Shown here: positions 1-8,348 of the stretch, piece after piece
Layout: the number at the start of each line of letters is the position of its first letter
Position numbering within the stretch: position 1 is the stretch's first letter
Assembly: GCA_014860005.1 (NCBI GenBank)
Contig: JACZKP010000104.1
Location: forward strand, 1-52,654
Direction: 5' to 3'
DNA: 52,654 bases
From: Verrucomicrobiota bacterium
GTDB lineage: Bacteria > Verrucomicrobiota > Verrucomicrobiae > Limisphaerales > UBA11358
Translations under genes and position numbers: made by a program
The notes under the pieces: model-generated
Databases searched by the model: none
Told to the model about the DNA's origin: nothing
The model's input: the letters and a program-made list of their open reading frames with translations, nothing else

Positions 1-118
1 AGGATTACCACATCAGGCAAACTGGTCGAATGAGCCTCTGTAGTGCAGACCTTTTTGATCGCTGGATTGGATGCCAACCACTTGCGTCATCATTCCACCC
101 TGAATAGCGGAAGTCGGG
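1..118. repeat. 118-bp repeat, inverted copy at right end of window
   Basis: Positions 1-118 are identical, base for base by eye, to the reverse complement of 52519-52636. Similarity stops abruptly after position 118. The inner edge reads CCCGACTTCCGCTATTCAGG outward from both sides. The repeat contains stop codons that end the cas3 fragment. Two copies with the same edge facing inward, at the very ends of a sequence, suggest a multicopy element (for example an insertion sequence terminus) where an assembly broke. A true composite element flanking the region is the alternative. No transposase is visible in the part present. Confidence 0.9.
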
Positions 119-713
119 CTAGGTCCCGCTCAGGCTCGGCTGACGCACTGAAGAATTGAATGTCCGAACCAATCCAGTCCGAGAACGACAGCAAGCCGGC
201 GAAAAGCCACTTCGCGGCGTCTGAGCCTGGGCCGCTGGTGGGCAGCGGTCCAAACCAGGAAGGCTGAGTAAACTCCTTCAGGAGCGCCAATCGCGCTTCG
301 TTCCAACGGTTGTCTGGTTCTCGGGTGAAGTTGCGGGCTTCAATCGGAAATCCATGATGAGCGCCAACAGCCTCCGCCCACGGTTCCAGCAATTCATCGT
401 CAAAGAGTCGGTTCATGAAACACTTGGAAATAAGGGCATGGTTCGATTCGTAACTCCGCTTGTCCGTCCAGCCTGCCTTGCGCGACCAAGCGTCGCATTT
501 CGTCTGAAAGCCCGGAGTGATTTTCCCCACATCATGCAGCGCGGCGAGCGTGACAACGCCGGGCGGCAGCAAGGCTTGCACTGGTTTCGGCAAGAGGTTG
601 AACAATGCTTCGGCCACACAGCCGACGTTCAGGCAGTGGTCGCGGACAGAAATACCCGGCTGCCCATCAGGCAGTGTCTTCGCCCAGAAATGGGCTGGGT
701 CCGAGTTTTTCAT
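90..713 (-). pseudogene. Truncated CRISPR-associated Cas3, HD nuclease domain only
   Basis: 207 codons match the N-terminal HD nuclease domain of Cas3, the type I CRISPR effector that degrades target DNA after Cascade recognition. Visible metal-site residues are H26, the H60-D61 pair in ALHDVGK, H92, H119-H120 in GAHHG, and D179 in FSDWIGSD. Full Cas3 proteins are roughly 700-900 residues with a helicase after the HD domain. Here codon 199 enters the 118-bp repeat and the last nine residues plus the stop are repeat-encoded, so the helicase is cut off. A stand-alone Cas3'' is possible, but the coincidence of the end with the repeat boundary favours disruption. Further cas genes would lie left of the window. 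No array is seen. Confidence 0.8.
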
Positions 714-869
714 TGCGCCAATTTCAACACAGCGGGTAGGTCAAAAACAGTCCAAGCCTAAATTCTTTCCGGACCTGCTCAGATCAACAGGCCACGGGTG
801 CGCGTCCCAACCGAGACTGGCTGTGTGCTCAAGGGCGGGTTCTTGCGGACAAAGCTGCTCGCGTTCCGC
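714..869. other. Spacer between cas3 fragment and LOG-family gene
   Basis: 156 bases upstream of the cas3 start and downstream of the LOG gene stop. No gene or repeat seen. It should carry the promoter of the cas operon that reads leftward out of the window. Confidence 0.4.
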
Positions 870-1904
870 CTACAGGCCGTTCAACACGTCCACCAATTGC
901 CGCAGCCGGCCGTAATCCCGGCGGTTGAACCCGAAGGCGATGCGCGGCAACTCCAGATGGTCGGTATCCTCCTGCTCTTCGGGCGTGGCTTCAATCCGCC
1001 GGATGGGCGATCCAACGATAATGTCGGCAAAGTCCTCGTTCATCGCCTCGAGGGCGGTGTCGGTGGGGGCGTGCTTGAGCCGGATGACAAACAGGTCTTT
1101 CACAAAGCGGCTTGAGTGGAAGTTGCGGTAGAAGCGCGTGATGAGTTTGACCGCTTCGTCCGTGTCGTCGGTGATGCGATAGAGGTTCAGGTCGTCCGGC
1201 GAAATCAACTGATCGCGCAACAGATGTTCGCGCACATGCTTGTCCCACGTCTTCCAATAGGTCCCGCCCGGCCGGTCAATCAACACCAAGGGCATGAGCT
1301 GGCTCTTGCCCGTTTGCATGAGCGTGAGGGCTTCGTAACCTTCGTCCATCGTGCCGAACCCGCCGGGGAACAGCGCGATGGCATCTGAGTGGCGAATGAA
1401 GATCAGCTTGCGGGTGAAGAAGTATTTGAAGGTGACGAGCTTCTTGTCCTCGCGGATCACCGGGTTGGCGGCCTGTTCCCAAGGCAGCCGAATGTTGACG
1501 CCGAAGCTGTTTTCCGGCCCCGCACCTTCGTGGCCTGCCTGCATGATACCTGGTCCCGCCCCGGTAATGACCATGAACCCGGCCGCAGCCATTTTGCGCC
1601 CGAACTCCAAGGCGTGCTGATATTCCTGTTTGGTCGGCGCGGTGCGCGCCGAACCGAACATTGTGACCTTGCGGGTGTGAGAATACGGAGCAAACAGCCG
1701 GTAGGCATAGCGCAGTTCGCGCACGGCGGTTTGGATGACGCGCACATCGCCAGTATCCTTCACGTCGGTAAGCAGCTTGAGAGCGTTCTCGATGATGTCG
1801 GTTACGGACTCCTCGTTGTAGCCACCGCCTTTGAAGGCGATCAATTCCTGCACCCGGCGGCGCAACTCGGGGTCCACCGGTGGCTTCTCTGGCTTGATTG
1901 TCAT
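870..1904 (-). CDS. LOG-family (TIGR00730-like) Rossmann-fold protein
   Basis: 344 residues from the ATG at 1904; a GTG 39 bases upstream is a weaker alternative start. The core has the LOG/lysine-decarboxylase-like fold: GSART near residue 84, ITGAGPGIMQAGHEGA at 113-128, and the signature PGGFGTMDE at 180-188. Family members hydrolyse cytokinin or other nucleoside 5'-monophosphates (phosphoribohydrolase) or act as nucleotide-binding proteins. This one is longer than classical LOG (about 190 residues), with an N-terminal helical region and an extra C-terminal domain, as in the larger subfamily often labelled only as nucleotide-binding. The substrate cannot be read from sequence. The next minus-strand gene lies 75 bases upstream. 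Confidence 0.85.
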   Translation of the reverse strand: MTIKPEKPPVDPELRRRVQELIAFKGGGYNEESVTDIIENALKLLTDVKDTGDVRVIQTAVRELRYAYRLFAPYSHTRKVTMFGSARTAPTKQEYQHALEFGRKMAAAGFMVITGAGPGIMQAGHEGAGPENSFGVNIRLPWEQAANPVIREDKKLVTFKYFFTRKLIFIRHSDAIALFPGGFGTMDEGYEALTLMQTGKSQLMPLVLIDRPGGTYWKTWDKHVREHLLRDQLISPDDLNLYRITDDTDEAVKLITRFYRNFHSSRFVKDLFVIRLKHAPTDTALEAMNEDFADIIVGSPIRRIEATPEEQEDTDHLELPRIAFGFNRRDYGRLRQLVDVLNGL

Positions 1905-1979
1905 GCGCGGGAGATTATCGCCGGGCGAAACAATTGCAATCACCCTCGCGCATCGGACCAGCCGCAGGACCGGCCAGCA

Positions 1980-2441
1980 TCAACCTGGCGTCGTGAAATG
2001 CCCGAGTAATTCGGATTTGTCTATCTTGGTGAGATCGGCGGCGAGGTTCTGTTCGATCTTGGCGCGGTGCCGCGGTTCGAGTTCTTCCAGAATCTGGTGG
2101 TTGATTTCCTTGCTCACGGCAAGGTAGCACGACTCGAAGTCCTCGCGTCGCATCAAGGCATTGATCCGCTCGGCCAGCCGGCGGGTCAACCGCTTGCGAT
2201 GTTCCAGTGCGATGTTATGGCGTTCGCCGTGCGACATGGCGCCATTCGCCCCGTTTGGCCCCGCGCCTTTGGGAAAGCGTCCGGCCAGGTCCGTCACCTT
2301 GTCCGTGAGCCGGTCATGCGCGTCCGCGTTGTCGAACGCTTCCATCAACTCCAGCCGCGGCCCGCGCGTAAAGCGCGAAGCTTCCACCCGGTAGGCTTTG
2401 AAGGAACCAAGATCCGCCACGAGCAACCATTTGTTTTTCAT
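1980..2441 (-). CDS. Host attachment family protein
   Basis: 153 residues. The start WLLVADLGSFKAYRV, the central GER.....HRKRLTRRLAERIN stretch and the ILEELEPRHRAKI motif match the family annotated as 'protein required for attachment to host cells' (a release-factor-1-related fold). The family name comes from an Agrobacterium observation, and the biochemical role is not settled. No signal peptide or membrane segment is present, so it is cytoplasmic. It precedes the LOG-like gene on the same strand with a 75-base gap, so co-transcription is possible. The 279 bases upstream (2442-2720) hold no gene that I can support. Confidence 0.7.
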   Translation of the reverse strand: MKNKWLLVADLGSFKAYRVEASRFTRGPRLELMEAFDNADAHDRLTDKVTDLAGRFPKGAGPNGANGAMSHGERHNIALEHRKRLTRRLAERINALMRREDFESCYLAVSKEINHQILEELEPRHRAKIEQNLAADLTKIDKSELLGHFTTPG

Positions 2442-2720
2442 AAGCTGTTGTTTGGTTCAGGCGCCACGGCGCGTGTTTCCCACTGAATTCACCCCATGCA
2501 TGAGTTGAGACACATCCGATGGCGTTCATGTTCGGTTTTTCTGGCTTGGTAAGACATTAAGTCAGTTCCTACCCCGCGCAAGCTCTCGTTGCGCGAACCG
2601 CCGGATGCTTGCGAATCGCGGAACTTTTGGGCGTGGTCACCCGGCGAAAGGCATCAACCGACTCCGGGCGGAACCCTCAAGCCCACTCGTGAAGGTGCGT
2701 GGGAATATCGGCACCATCGG

Positions 2721-3203
2721 TTAACAAGCCGTTCCGCCGTCAGACTCGGCGCGGGGAAGAATTTCGCGGATGAGTTCAACGGCGCGTTCCAGGCCGTGCA
2801 ACGCGGTCGTTGAGAGATGCTCACAGAACCCGAGGTCCGTTGCGGGTATCGTAAGCCACCACGCTTGTGGGGCGTGCCCGAAAACGTCACGGGCGAGGGC
2901 CAGCATCGTGCGTGGGTCGGCGGCGTGCGCCATGAGTTGAGCGGAATCTCCGGGCGCAAGCGGACGCAACTGGACCTCCTTCGGCCCATCCACCGCGGCA
3001 TCCACAAAAATGACCGTATCGGCGCGGGAAATTGGATCGGCGTGTTCGGGTGACAGTTGCTGGCAGATCAACGTCCGCACGGCTGGCAGTTGCAGTTTCG
3101 CCACCGCCTCCGCCACGCGCGGGCCAACGCCGTCATCGCCCCGGAGCGTGTTGCCGTAACCGATGACCAGCAGGCCTCCCTCCATTTCCTCCGAATTTGT
3201 CAT
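2721..3203 (-). CDS. Hydrogenase maturation protease (HycI/HupD/HoxW family)
   Basis: 160 residues. The N-terminus carries the family signature GYGNTLRGDDGVGPRVAE (residues 15-32), and a conserved DAAVDG and central His-containing stretch follow. These endopeptidases remove the C-terminal peptide of the [NiFe]-hydrogenase large subunit after metal insertion. No hydrogenase structural gene or hyp accessory gene is nearby, so the substrate must be encoded elsewhere. Similar proteases also occur as orphans. It is divergent from glcD, with a 218-base spacer that should contain both promoters. Confidence 0.85.
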   Translation of the reverse strand: MTNSEEMEGGLLVIGYGNTLRGDDGVGPRVAEAVAKLQLPAVRTLICQQLSPEHADPISRADTVIFVDAAVDGPKEVQLRPLAPGDSAQLMAHAADPRTMLALARDVFGHAPQAWWLTIPATDLGFCEHLSTTALHGLERAVELIREILPRAESDGGTAC

Positions 3204-3421
3204 GGCCCAAGGCTAACCGAACGCGAGGCGAAAGCCAGCAGGACAGTGGCGCATTGCGTGGCTTGAACTGCGGCAACCTCACTTGGCGATGCAATGTCCG
3301 TTGGAGAATTATTTTCAGCCGGATGATGGTGACCACTGGCCGCCTCGGGGCGGGAGTCCGTCTCATCTCAGTTTCCTTGACCGGTTCGGCGGGCTGCAAC
3401 ATCCTCCGCCCAGGATTGTTT

Positions 3422-4804
3422 ATGCCACTGGGAAACGACACGCTCGCCAAACTTCGTGAAATCGTCGGCGCGGATAATGTGCTCACCGCCAAGGAAGACC
3501 TGATCCCGTACTCGTTCGACGGCACGGCGGCGTTGCAACAAATGCCGGGCGTGGTCGTGCTTGCCAGAACCGCGGAACAGGTTGCCGCCATCCTCAAACT
3601 GGCCAACCATAACAAGCTTCCCGTGGTCACCCGCGGCTCAGGCACGGGTTTGAGCGGCGGCAGCCTGCCGGTGAACGATTGCATCGTGCTCTGCCTGGTA
3701 AAGATGGACAAAATCCTCGAACTGGATCGCGCGAATCTCACCATGCTGGTCGAAGCCGGAGTCACCACCCTCACCATCTCCGACGCAGCCACAGCCGCCG
3801 GATTGTTTTATCCGCCCGATCCCGGCTCGATGAAAATCTCCACCATCGGCGGCAATGTGGCGGAAAATTCCGGCGGCTTGCGTGGCTTGAAATACGGCAT
3901 CACGCGGAATTACGTCATGGGCCTCGAAGTCGTTCTGCCGGACGGCGAAGTGTGCTGGACCGGCAACAAGTGCGTGAAAGACGTGGCCGGTTATTCGCTG
4001 CGCGATCTGTTCATCGGTTCGGAAGGCACGTTGGGCGTCATCACAAAAGTGTTGTTGCGGCTTATTCCCAAGCCCGCCGCCAAGAAAACCATGGTGGCCA
4101 CTTACGCAGCGATGGATCAGGCGGCGCAAACGGTTTCGGATATCATCGCCGCGCAGATCATTCCCTGCACGCTGGAGTTTCTGGACCGCACGACGATCCG
4201 TTGCGTGGAGGATTTCGCGAAAGTCGGTTTGCCGCTGGATTGCGAAGCCTTGTTGCTCATGGAAACGGACGGTCATCCCGCCGCCGTGGCCGAGGAAGCC
4301 GCGAAAATGGAGGAGTTGGCGCGCAAGAACGGGGCGCGCGAGGTGCGCGTGGCGGCGGACGAGGCGGAAGCGGCCAGACTGGCCACGGCCCGCCGAAGCG
4401 CCTTCTCCGCGCTGGCCCGCGTGGCGCCCACGACGATTCTTGAAGATGCCACCGTACCCCGCAGCGAACTGGCAACGATGATCCGTTTTGTCGCCGTTAC
4501 GGCCAGGAAGTACAACCTCAAGGTGGGCACGTTCGGCCACATGGGCGATGGCAATCTGCATCCCACGTTCCTGACCGACGAACGGAATAAGGAGGAGATG
4601 CACCGTGTCGAAGAAGCGTTTAAGGAAATCTTCGACGAAGCCATTCGTCTCGGCGGCACGATCACCGGCGAGCATGGCATTGGCTTAGCGAAGAAGGGGA
4701 TTCTGCCGAAGTTCGCTGGCGATGCGCAAATGCGCGTGTTGCGCGAATTGCGCCGCGCGCTGGACCCGAACGGGATTCTGAATCCGGGGAAGATGTTTGA
4801 TTGA
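3422..4804 (+). CDS. glcD: Glycolate oxidase FAD subunit GlcD
   Basis: 460 residues from the ATG at 3422. The reading frame is open upstream to 3197, but that extension lacks family character. FAD-linked oxidase of the PCMH/VAO type, oxidising glycolate or another 2-hydroxyacid such as D-lactate. Visible are the FAD-binding loop PVVTRGSGTGLSGG (67-80), NVAENSGGLRGLKYG, the catalytic-domain motif HMGDGNLHP, and the C-terminal GTITGEHGIGLAKKG. The stop codon overlaps an ATG that begins a decayed glcF copy, which shows that glcD and glcF were once translationally coupled. The intact glcF is now 660 bases downstream. No glcE is present. This suggests a two-subunit arrangement or a distant glcE. 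Confidence 0.93.
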   Translation: MPLGNDTLAKLREIVGADNVLTAKEDLIPYSFDGTAALQQMPGVVVLARTAEQVAAILKLANHNKLPVVTRGSGTGLSGGSLPVNDCIVLCLVKMDKILELDRANLTMLVEAGVTTLTISDAATAAGLFYPPDPGSMKISTIGGNVAENSGGLRGLKYGITRNYVMGLEVVLPDGEVCWTGNKCVKDVAGYSLRDLFIGSEGTLGVITKVLLRLIPKPAAKKTMVATYAAMDQAAQTVSDIIAAQIIPCTLEFLDRTTIRCVEDFAKVGLPLDCEALLLMETDGHPAAVAEEAAKMEELARKNGAREVRVAADEAEAARLATARRSAFSALARVAPTTILEDATVPRSELATMIRFVAVTARKYNLKVGTFGHMGDGNLHPTFLTDERNKEEMHRVEEAFKEIFDEAIRLGGTITGEHGIGLAKKGILPKFAGDAQMRVLRELRRALDPNGILNPGKMFD

Positions 4805-4935
4805 TGACATCGCACCAGTCCACCTCAAGTCCCTCGACTACTCCGTCGTGCAGCAATGCATGCACTGTGGGCTGTGCCTGCCGACGTGCCCGAGTTACGA
4901 CCCGACGAATATGGAGCGCAACAGCCCGCTTGGGT
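4804..4935 (+). pseudogene. Decayed 5' fragment of glcF
   Basis: Starting at the ATG that overlaps the glcD stop, this stretch repeats the first 35-40 codons of the intact glcF at 5468. From AAGTCCCTCGACTACTCC on, about 110 bases align at roughly 86% identity by eye, including the first CxxCxxCxxxCP ferredoxin motif. A one-base shift separates the ATG from the conserved frame, and homology ends near 4935 in unrelated sequence. It is therefore a non-functional remnant. The divergence says the duplication is old rather than an assembly artefact. Confidence 0.85.
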
Positions 4936-5009
4936 TCGCTCCAAGGAGTTGCAGGGTGCGCGGGGAGAATTGATTTGAACGCTGCCGGGTCACAACCTAT
5001 CGTCCACGC

Positions 5010-5219
5010 ATGACTGCGAAAGCCATCATGGAAGAGATCAGCCATCTGGCTCCCGACGACCAGGCTCGGGTCATTTCGTATGCCATTGAACTGGCGCGCT
5101 CCCGCCAACTCTCCGGGCCGAAGCTCTCCGCACTCGCCGAGAAACTGGCTGTGGCCAGCGATCCCGCTGAGGTTCAGCAGCTCAAAGATGAACTGACCCG
5201 CGGCTTCTACGGGACTTGA
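5010..5219 (+). CDS. Small unknown protein, first gene of a two-gene insert
   Basis: 69 residues, no recognised domain. The sequence is helical and charged (IMEEISHLAPDDQARVISYA) and ends in a ...LKDELTRGFYG tail. That tail reminds me of small antitoxin-like proteins, but I cannot name a family. It is cytoplasmic by composition. The stop is two bases before the ATG of the next gene, so the two are almost certainly co-translated. Both lie between the glcF remnant and intact glcF and appear to have arrived with the rearrangement. A toxin-antitoxin role is a guess from size, pairing and location only. Confidence 0.6.
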   Translation: MTAKAIMEEISHLAPDDQARVISYAIELARSRQLSGPKLSALAEKLAVASDPAEVQQLKDELTRGFYGT

Positions 5220-5221
5220 GC

Positions 5222-5464
5222 ATGCCCCGAATCCAGCGCCACGATTTGCCGCAGGCTTTGTTCCAACATCTGCTTGAGCGAATTCACAGCCGGGACATAC
5301 CGGGTGATCAATTGGGATTGCTGGCCGATTGGCTGGCCACCGACCCCGAGGTGCCCGCGGGACACTGGTTCAAAACATTCCCGCAAATGACCGTCTGCGG
5401 CGAAGATCATTTCATCAAGACCTTTCTCAGACCCGGACAGATTGCGCATGGCCAGGAGGTATAG
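5222..5464 (+). CDS. Small unknown protein, second gene of a two-gene insert
   Basis: 80 residues from the ATG at 5222; an in-frame TTG at 5216 overlaps the upstream stop. It starts MPRIQRHDLPQALFQHLLER and contains LGLLADWLATDPEVPAGHWFK and FPQMTVCGEDHFIKTFLRPGQ. No signal peptide or membrane segment. The compact conserved-looking blocks (W-rich centre, FLRPGQ near the end) suggest a real folded protein, but no function can be assigned. The stop (TAG at 5462) is three bases before the glcF ATG, so this gene probably now provides translational coupling to glcF. Confidence 0.6.
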   Translation: MPRIQRHDLPQALFQHLLERIHSRDIPGDQLGLLADWLATDPEVPAGHWFKTFPQMTVCGEDHFIKTFLRPGQIAHGQEV

Positions 5465-5467
5465 AAA

Positions 5468-6772
5468 ATGAGCCCGAGTTCCCAACTTAAGTCCCTCGAC
5501 TACTCCGTCGTGCAGCAATGCATGCACTGCGGGTTGTGTCTGCCGACGTGCCCGACGTACGACGCCACAAAACTCGAACGCAACAGCCCCCGCGGGCGCA
5601 TCGCGCTCATGCGCGCGATTGCCGATGACCGGCTCGATGTCACCAAGGCTTTCGGTGATGAAATGTATTTCTGCCTCGGCTGCCTGGCGTGCATGACGGC
5701 CTGCCCGGCGGGCGTGAATTACGCGGAGTTGTTTGAACATGCCCGGGCGGAGGTTGAGGAAAAGCGCGTGCTCGATTCGCCGAAGCGCCAGCTCATCCGC
5801 TGGTTCACGGTGAAATGGCTGTTCATGGATTTGCGCCGGCTGCTGCTGGTCGGGCGCGCCATGCGGCTCTATCAACAAATGGGCCTGCAAACCCTCCTCC
5901 GCGGTAGCGGCGTGTTAAAGCTTTTGCCCAAACGATTGCAGGAGTTGGAAGCGATGACGCCCGATATTCCGCCTGAGTTCTCCGCGGAAATGATTGCACC
6001 GGTCACCCGCGCGGTTGGCGAACGCAAGTATCGCGTCGCCGTGCTTACGGGCTGCGCCCAGGACCTCATCTTCAGCGAGATCAATCGTGACACGGTCGAA
6101 GTGCTGGCCCATAACGGCTGCGAAGTCTTCACGCCGCCCGAGCAGCAATGCTGCGGTTCGCTCCATGCCCACAATGGCGAACTCGGCCTCGCCACGGAAC
6201 TGGCGCGCAAGAACATTGACCAGTTTCCGCCGGAACAGTTCGACGCCATCATCAGCAACGCCGGCGGCTGCGGCTCGCATCTGAAGCATTACTCCAAACT
6301 GCTCGCTGATGATCCGCGCTTTCGCGAACGCGCGGTGCTTTGGGACCGCAAGCTCAAGGACGTCCACGAATGGCTCGCACAGATTGGCGTGAAACCACCC
6401 GCGCGCGAAGACCAGCCCGCATTGACCGTGACCTATCACGAATCCTGCCATCTTTCGCACGGACAGAAAGTCGTGCTGCAACCACGGCAGATCCTGAGGC
6501 TCATTCCGAACCTGACGCTGGTGGAATTGCCGGAAGCGAACTGGTGCTGCGGGAGCGCCGGCATCTACAACCTCGTGCAGCCGGAGATGGCCGGCCAACT
6601 TCTCGACCGAAAGCTGAAACACATCCGCTCGACCGGCGCGACGATTGTGGCGAACGGCAACTCCGGTTGTCTGCTGCAACTCATCAACGGCGCCCGTCAG
6701 GCCGGCCTGCCCGTGCGCGTCGCCCATCCGATGGCATTGCTCGCCGAGGCTTACCGGCGCAACGGCAACTAA
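5468..6772 (+). CDS. glcF: Glycolate oxidase iron-sulfur subunit GlcF
   Basis: 434 residues. Two [4Fe-4S] ferredoxin motifs are present: C18-x2-C21-x2-C24-x3-C28-P and C69-x2-C72-x2-C75-x3-C79-P. Two CCG domains follow (QQCCGSLHAHNGE and NWCCGSAGIYN), the normal GlcF/heterodisulfide-reductase-like layout. The protein passes electrons from the GlcD flavin towards the membrane quinone pool. The first residues and ferredoxin motif are duplicated in the remnant at 4804-4935. Expression now depends on reading through the two small genes upstream or on a promoter inside them. Confidence 0.93.
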   Translation: MSPSSQLKSLDYSVVQQCMHCGLCLPTCPTYDATKLERNSPRGRIALMRAIADDRLDVTKAFGDEMYFCLGCLACMTACPAGVNYAELFEHARAEVEEKRVLDSPKRQLIRWFTVKWLFMDLRRLLLVGRAMRLYQQMGLQTLLRGSGVLKLLPKRLQELEAMTPDIPPEFSAEMIAPVTRAVGERKYRVAVLTGCAQDLIFSEINRDTVEVLAHNGCEVFTPPEQQCCGSLHAHNGELGLATELARKNIDQFPPEQFDAIISNAGGCGSHLKHYSKLLADDPRFRERAVLWDRKLKDVHEWLAQIGVKPPAREDQPALTVTYHESCHLSHGQKVVLQPRQILRLIPNLTLVELPEANWCCGSAGIYNLVQPEMAGQLLDRKLKHIRSTGATIVANGNSGCLLQLINGARQAGLPVRVAHPMALLAEAYRRNGN

Positions 6773-7273
6773 TGCATACCGCTATCTGCGTTGGGTCTTC
6801 GGCGAAGCGGCGGTGATCCAATGGCGAGTGCCAGAGTAAGCAGCCAAGGAAATACACGCATAAGGCTCGATGACGGCTAACTTGAACAGTTAAGTGAACG
6901 ACAACGGGTGTTGGTGTCTGTCGTCATAATTGTCTGGTGAGAGATTTCTCCTTCAGCAAGCCCTTGTCCAGTCCTGTTTCCTGAAGATGCCTGGCGGCTT
7001 TTGCCGCCTATCCGTCGTGAACGCGACATGCGCCCTTCCTCGTCGCGCCGCCCAACTCGCAGGCAGAAACATTCCGGTTGCGCCGGCAAGGGCAAACCGG
7101 GCCTCTCCCGCATATTTCACCCTCCGCACGAAACGCCCACAAAGCGGAGCGCCGTTCCGTGGCCGGCTTTGCCCACCCGAACCAGTCAAAGCCGGCTGCA
7201 AGCCGGCGCTCCTGCAAGCCGGGGTGAAATGTCGGCTTAACCCAGTTACATCCCAGGTCGGAGCGAGTGCTTT
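6773..7273. other. 501-bp intergenic region without a supported gene
   Basis: Lies between the ends of glcF (plus) and galE (minus), so it is a convergent spacer. Several short open frames are present on both strands, but none has a family-like sequence or good start context. It contains the palindromic element at 7146-7212. The rest shows nothing that I can identify. Confidence 0.6.
7146..7212. repeat. 67-bp palindromic interspersed element (GGAGCGCCG family)
   Basis: A left arm at 7146-7171 (GGAGCGCCG...GGCCGGCTTTG) is the imperfect inverse of the right arm at 7187-7212 (CAAAGCCGGC...CGGCGCTCC): 20 of 26 positions pair, with both arm ends perfect. The spacer is 15 bases. Such a structure would fold into a strong hairpin in RNA. 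Its place between convergent glcF and galE would suit transcription termination or mRNA protection. This is an inference. Confidence 0.7.
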
Positions 7274-8245
7274 CTAATCAGCGTATCCGGTCGGATGCTG
7301 CCGATGCCATTCCCACGCGGTCACCACGATCTCTTCCAGCTTCGGGAACTTTGGCCGCCAGCCCAGTTCGCGCACCGCCTTCTCCGCCGAGGCAACGAGC
7401 TTGGGCGGATCCCCGGGCCGGCGTGGTTTTTCGACCGCAGGAATTTGCCGGCCGGTGATTTTCTCGCACGTCGAAATGACCTGCCGCACGGAATAGCCGT
7501 CGCCGTTGCCCAAGTTGTAGAAGCCCTGCTTGCCGGGCGCCAGGCCGAGAATGTGCGCCTGCGCCAGGTCAACGATGTGAATGTAATCGCGGATGCAGGT
7601 GCCGTCCGGCGTCGGATAATCCGTGCCGTAAATTTCACATTGCGCCGCCTGGCCCAACGCCACCTTGAGCACATTCGGAATCAGGTGCGTCTCAACGCGA
7701 TGATGTTCGCCGTACTTCCCGCTCGCACCCGCCGCATTGAAATAGCGGAACGCGACAAACTCCAGCCCGTGAAGCTGGTGATACCAGTTCAGCATCTTCT
7801 CGAACATCAGCTTCGATTCGCCGTAGGGATTGATCGGGCGTTGCGGCAAATCCTCCGTCATGGGCACGCGCTCCGGCGGGCCGTAGGTCGCGCAAGTGGA
7901 ACTGAACACAAATTTCTTCACGCCGCCTGCCACGGCGGCCTCGAGCAGGTTCAAGCCGGACGCCACGTTGTTGCGGAAGTATTTGCCCGGATTCGTCATG
8001 GACTCGCCCACGAGTGTGTTGGCGGCAAAGTGGAGGATCGCTTCCGCTTGGCTGTCCCGCACGGACTGCGTCACCAACGCGGCGTCGCTCAGGCAGCCTT
8101 GAATAAACTTCGCCCGCGGGTCCACGGCAGCGCGATGGCCTTCGGTGAGGTTGTCCAGGACGGTGACTTGATGTCCGGCATTGAGCAGTTCCTCCACGCA
8201 GATTGAACCGATGTAGCCGGCGCCGCCGGTGATAAAAACATTCAT
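7274..8245 (-). CDS. galE: UDP-glucose 4-epimerase GalE
   Basis: 323 residues, close to the usual family length. Extended SDR fold with the NAD motif TGGAGYIGS at the N-terminus, SSTCATYGPPE containing the catalytic Ser/Thr, and the YGESK catalytic Tyr-Lys pair. The C-terminal YNLGNGDGYSV and PRRPGDPPKLVASAEKA are typical of GalE. It interconverts UDP-glucose and UDP-galactose for envelope polysaccharide or galactose use. It is transcribed alone and divergently from the DUF1343 lipoprotein gene (103-base spacer). Confidence 0.93.
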   Translation of the reverse strand: MNVFITGGAGYIGSICVEELLNAGHQVTVLDNLTEGHRAAVDPRAKFIQGCLSDAALVTQSVRDSQAEAILHFAANTLVGESMTNPGKYFRNNVASGLNLLEAAVAGGVKKFVFSSTCATYGPPERVPMTEDLPQRPINPYGESKLMFEKMLNWYHQLHGLEFVAFRYFNAAGASGKYGEHHRVETHLIPNVLKVALGQAAQCEIYGTDYPTPDGTCIRDYIHIVDLAQAHILGLAPGKQGFYNLGNGDGYSVRQVISTCEKITGRQIPAVEKPRRPGDPPKLVASAEKAVRELGWRPKFPKLEEIVVTAWEWHRQHPTGYAD

Positions 8246-8348
8246 GCGCGGGGAAAGTAGGCGGAACGTGCCGCCGCCTCAACGAGAAAGCCGCCAAAGC
8301 ACTGCAAAAAGTTTGCGTCGCCAAACCGCCAGCCACTAATCTCGCCTC

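Noticed and set aside
1..118. Telomere-like terminal inverted repeats of a linear replicon
   Set aside because: The right copy continues 18 bases beyond the left copy's first base and the left copy interrupts cas3, so a mobile element or assembly break is simpler.
3638..4675. 345-codon open frame opposite glcD
   Set aside because: Shadow of glcD; no recognisable motifs and no ribosome site.
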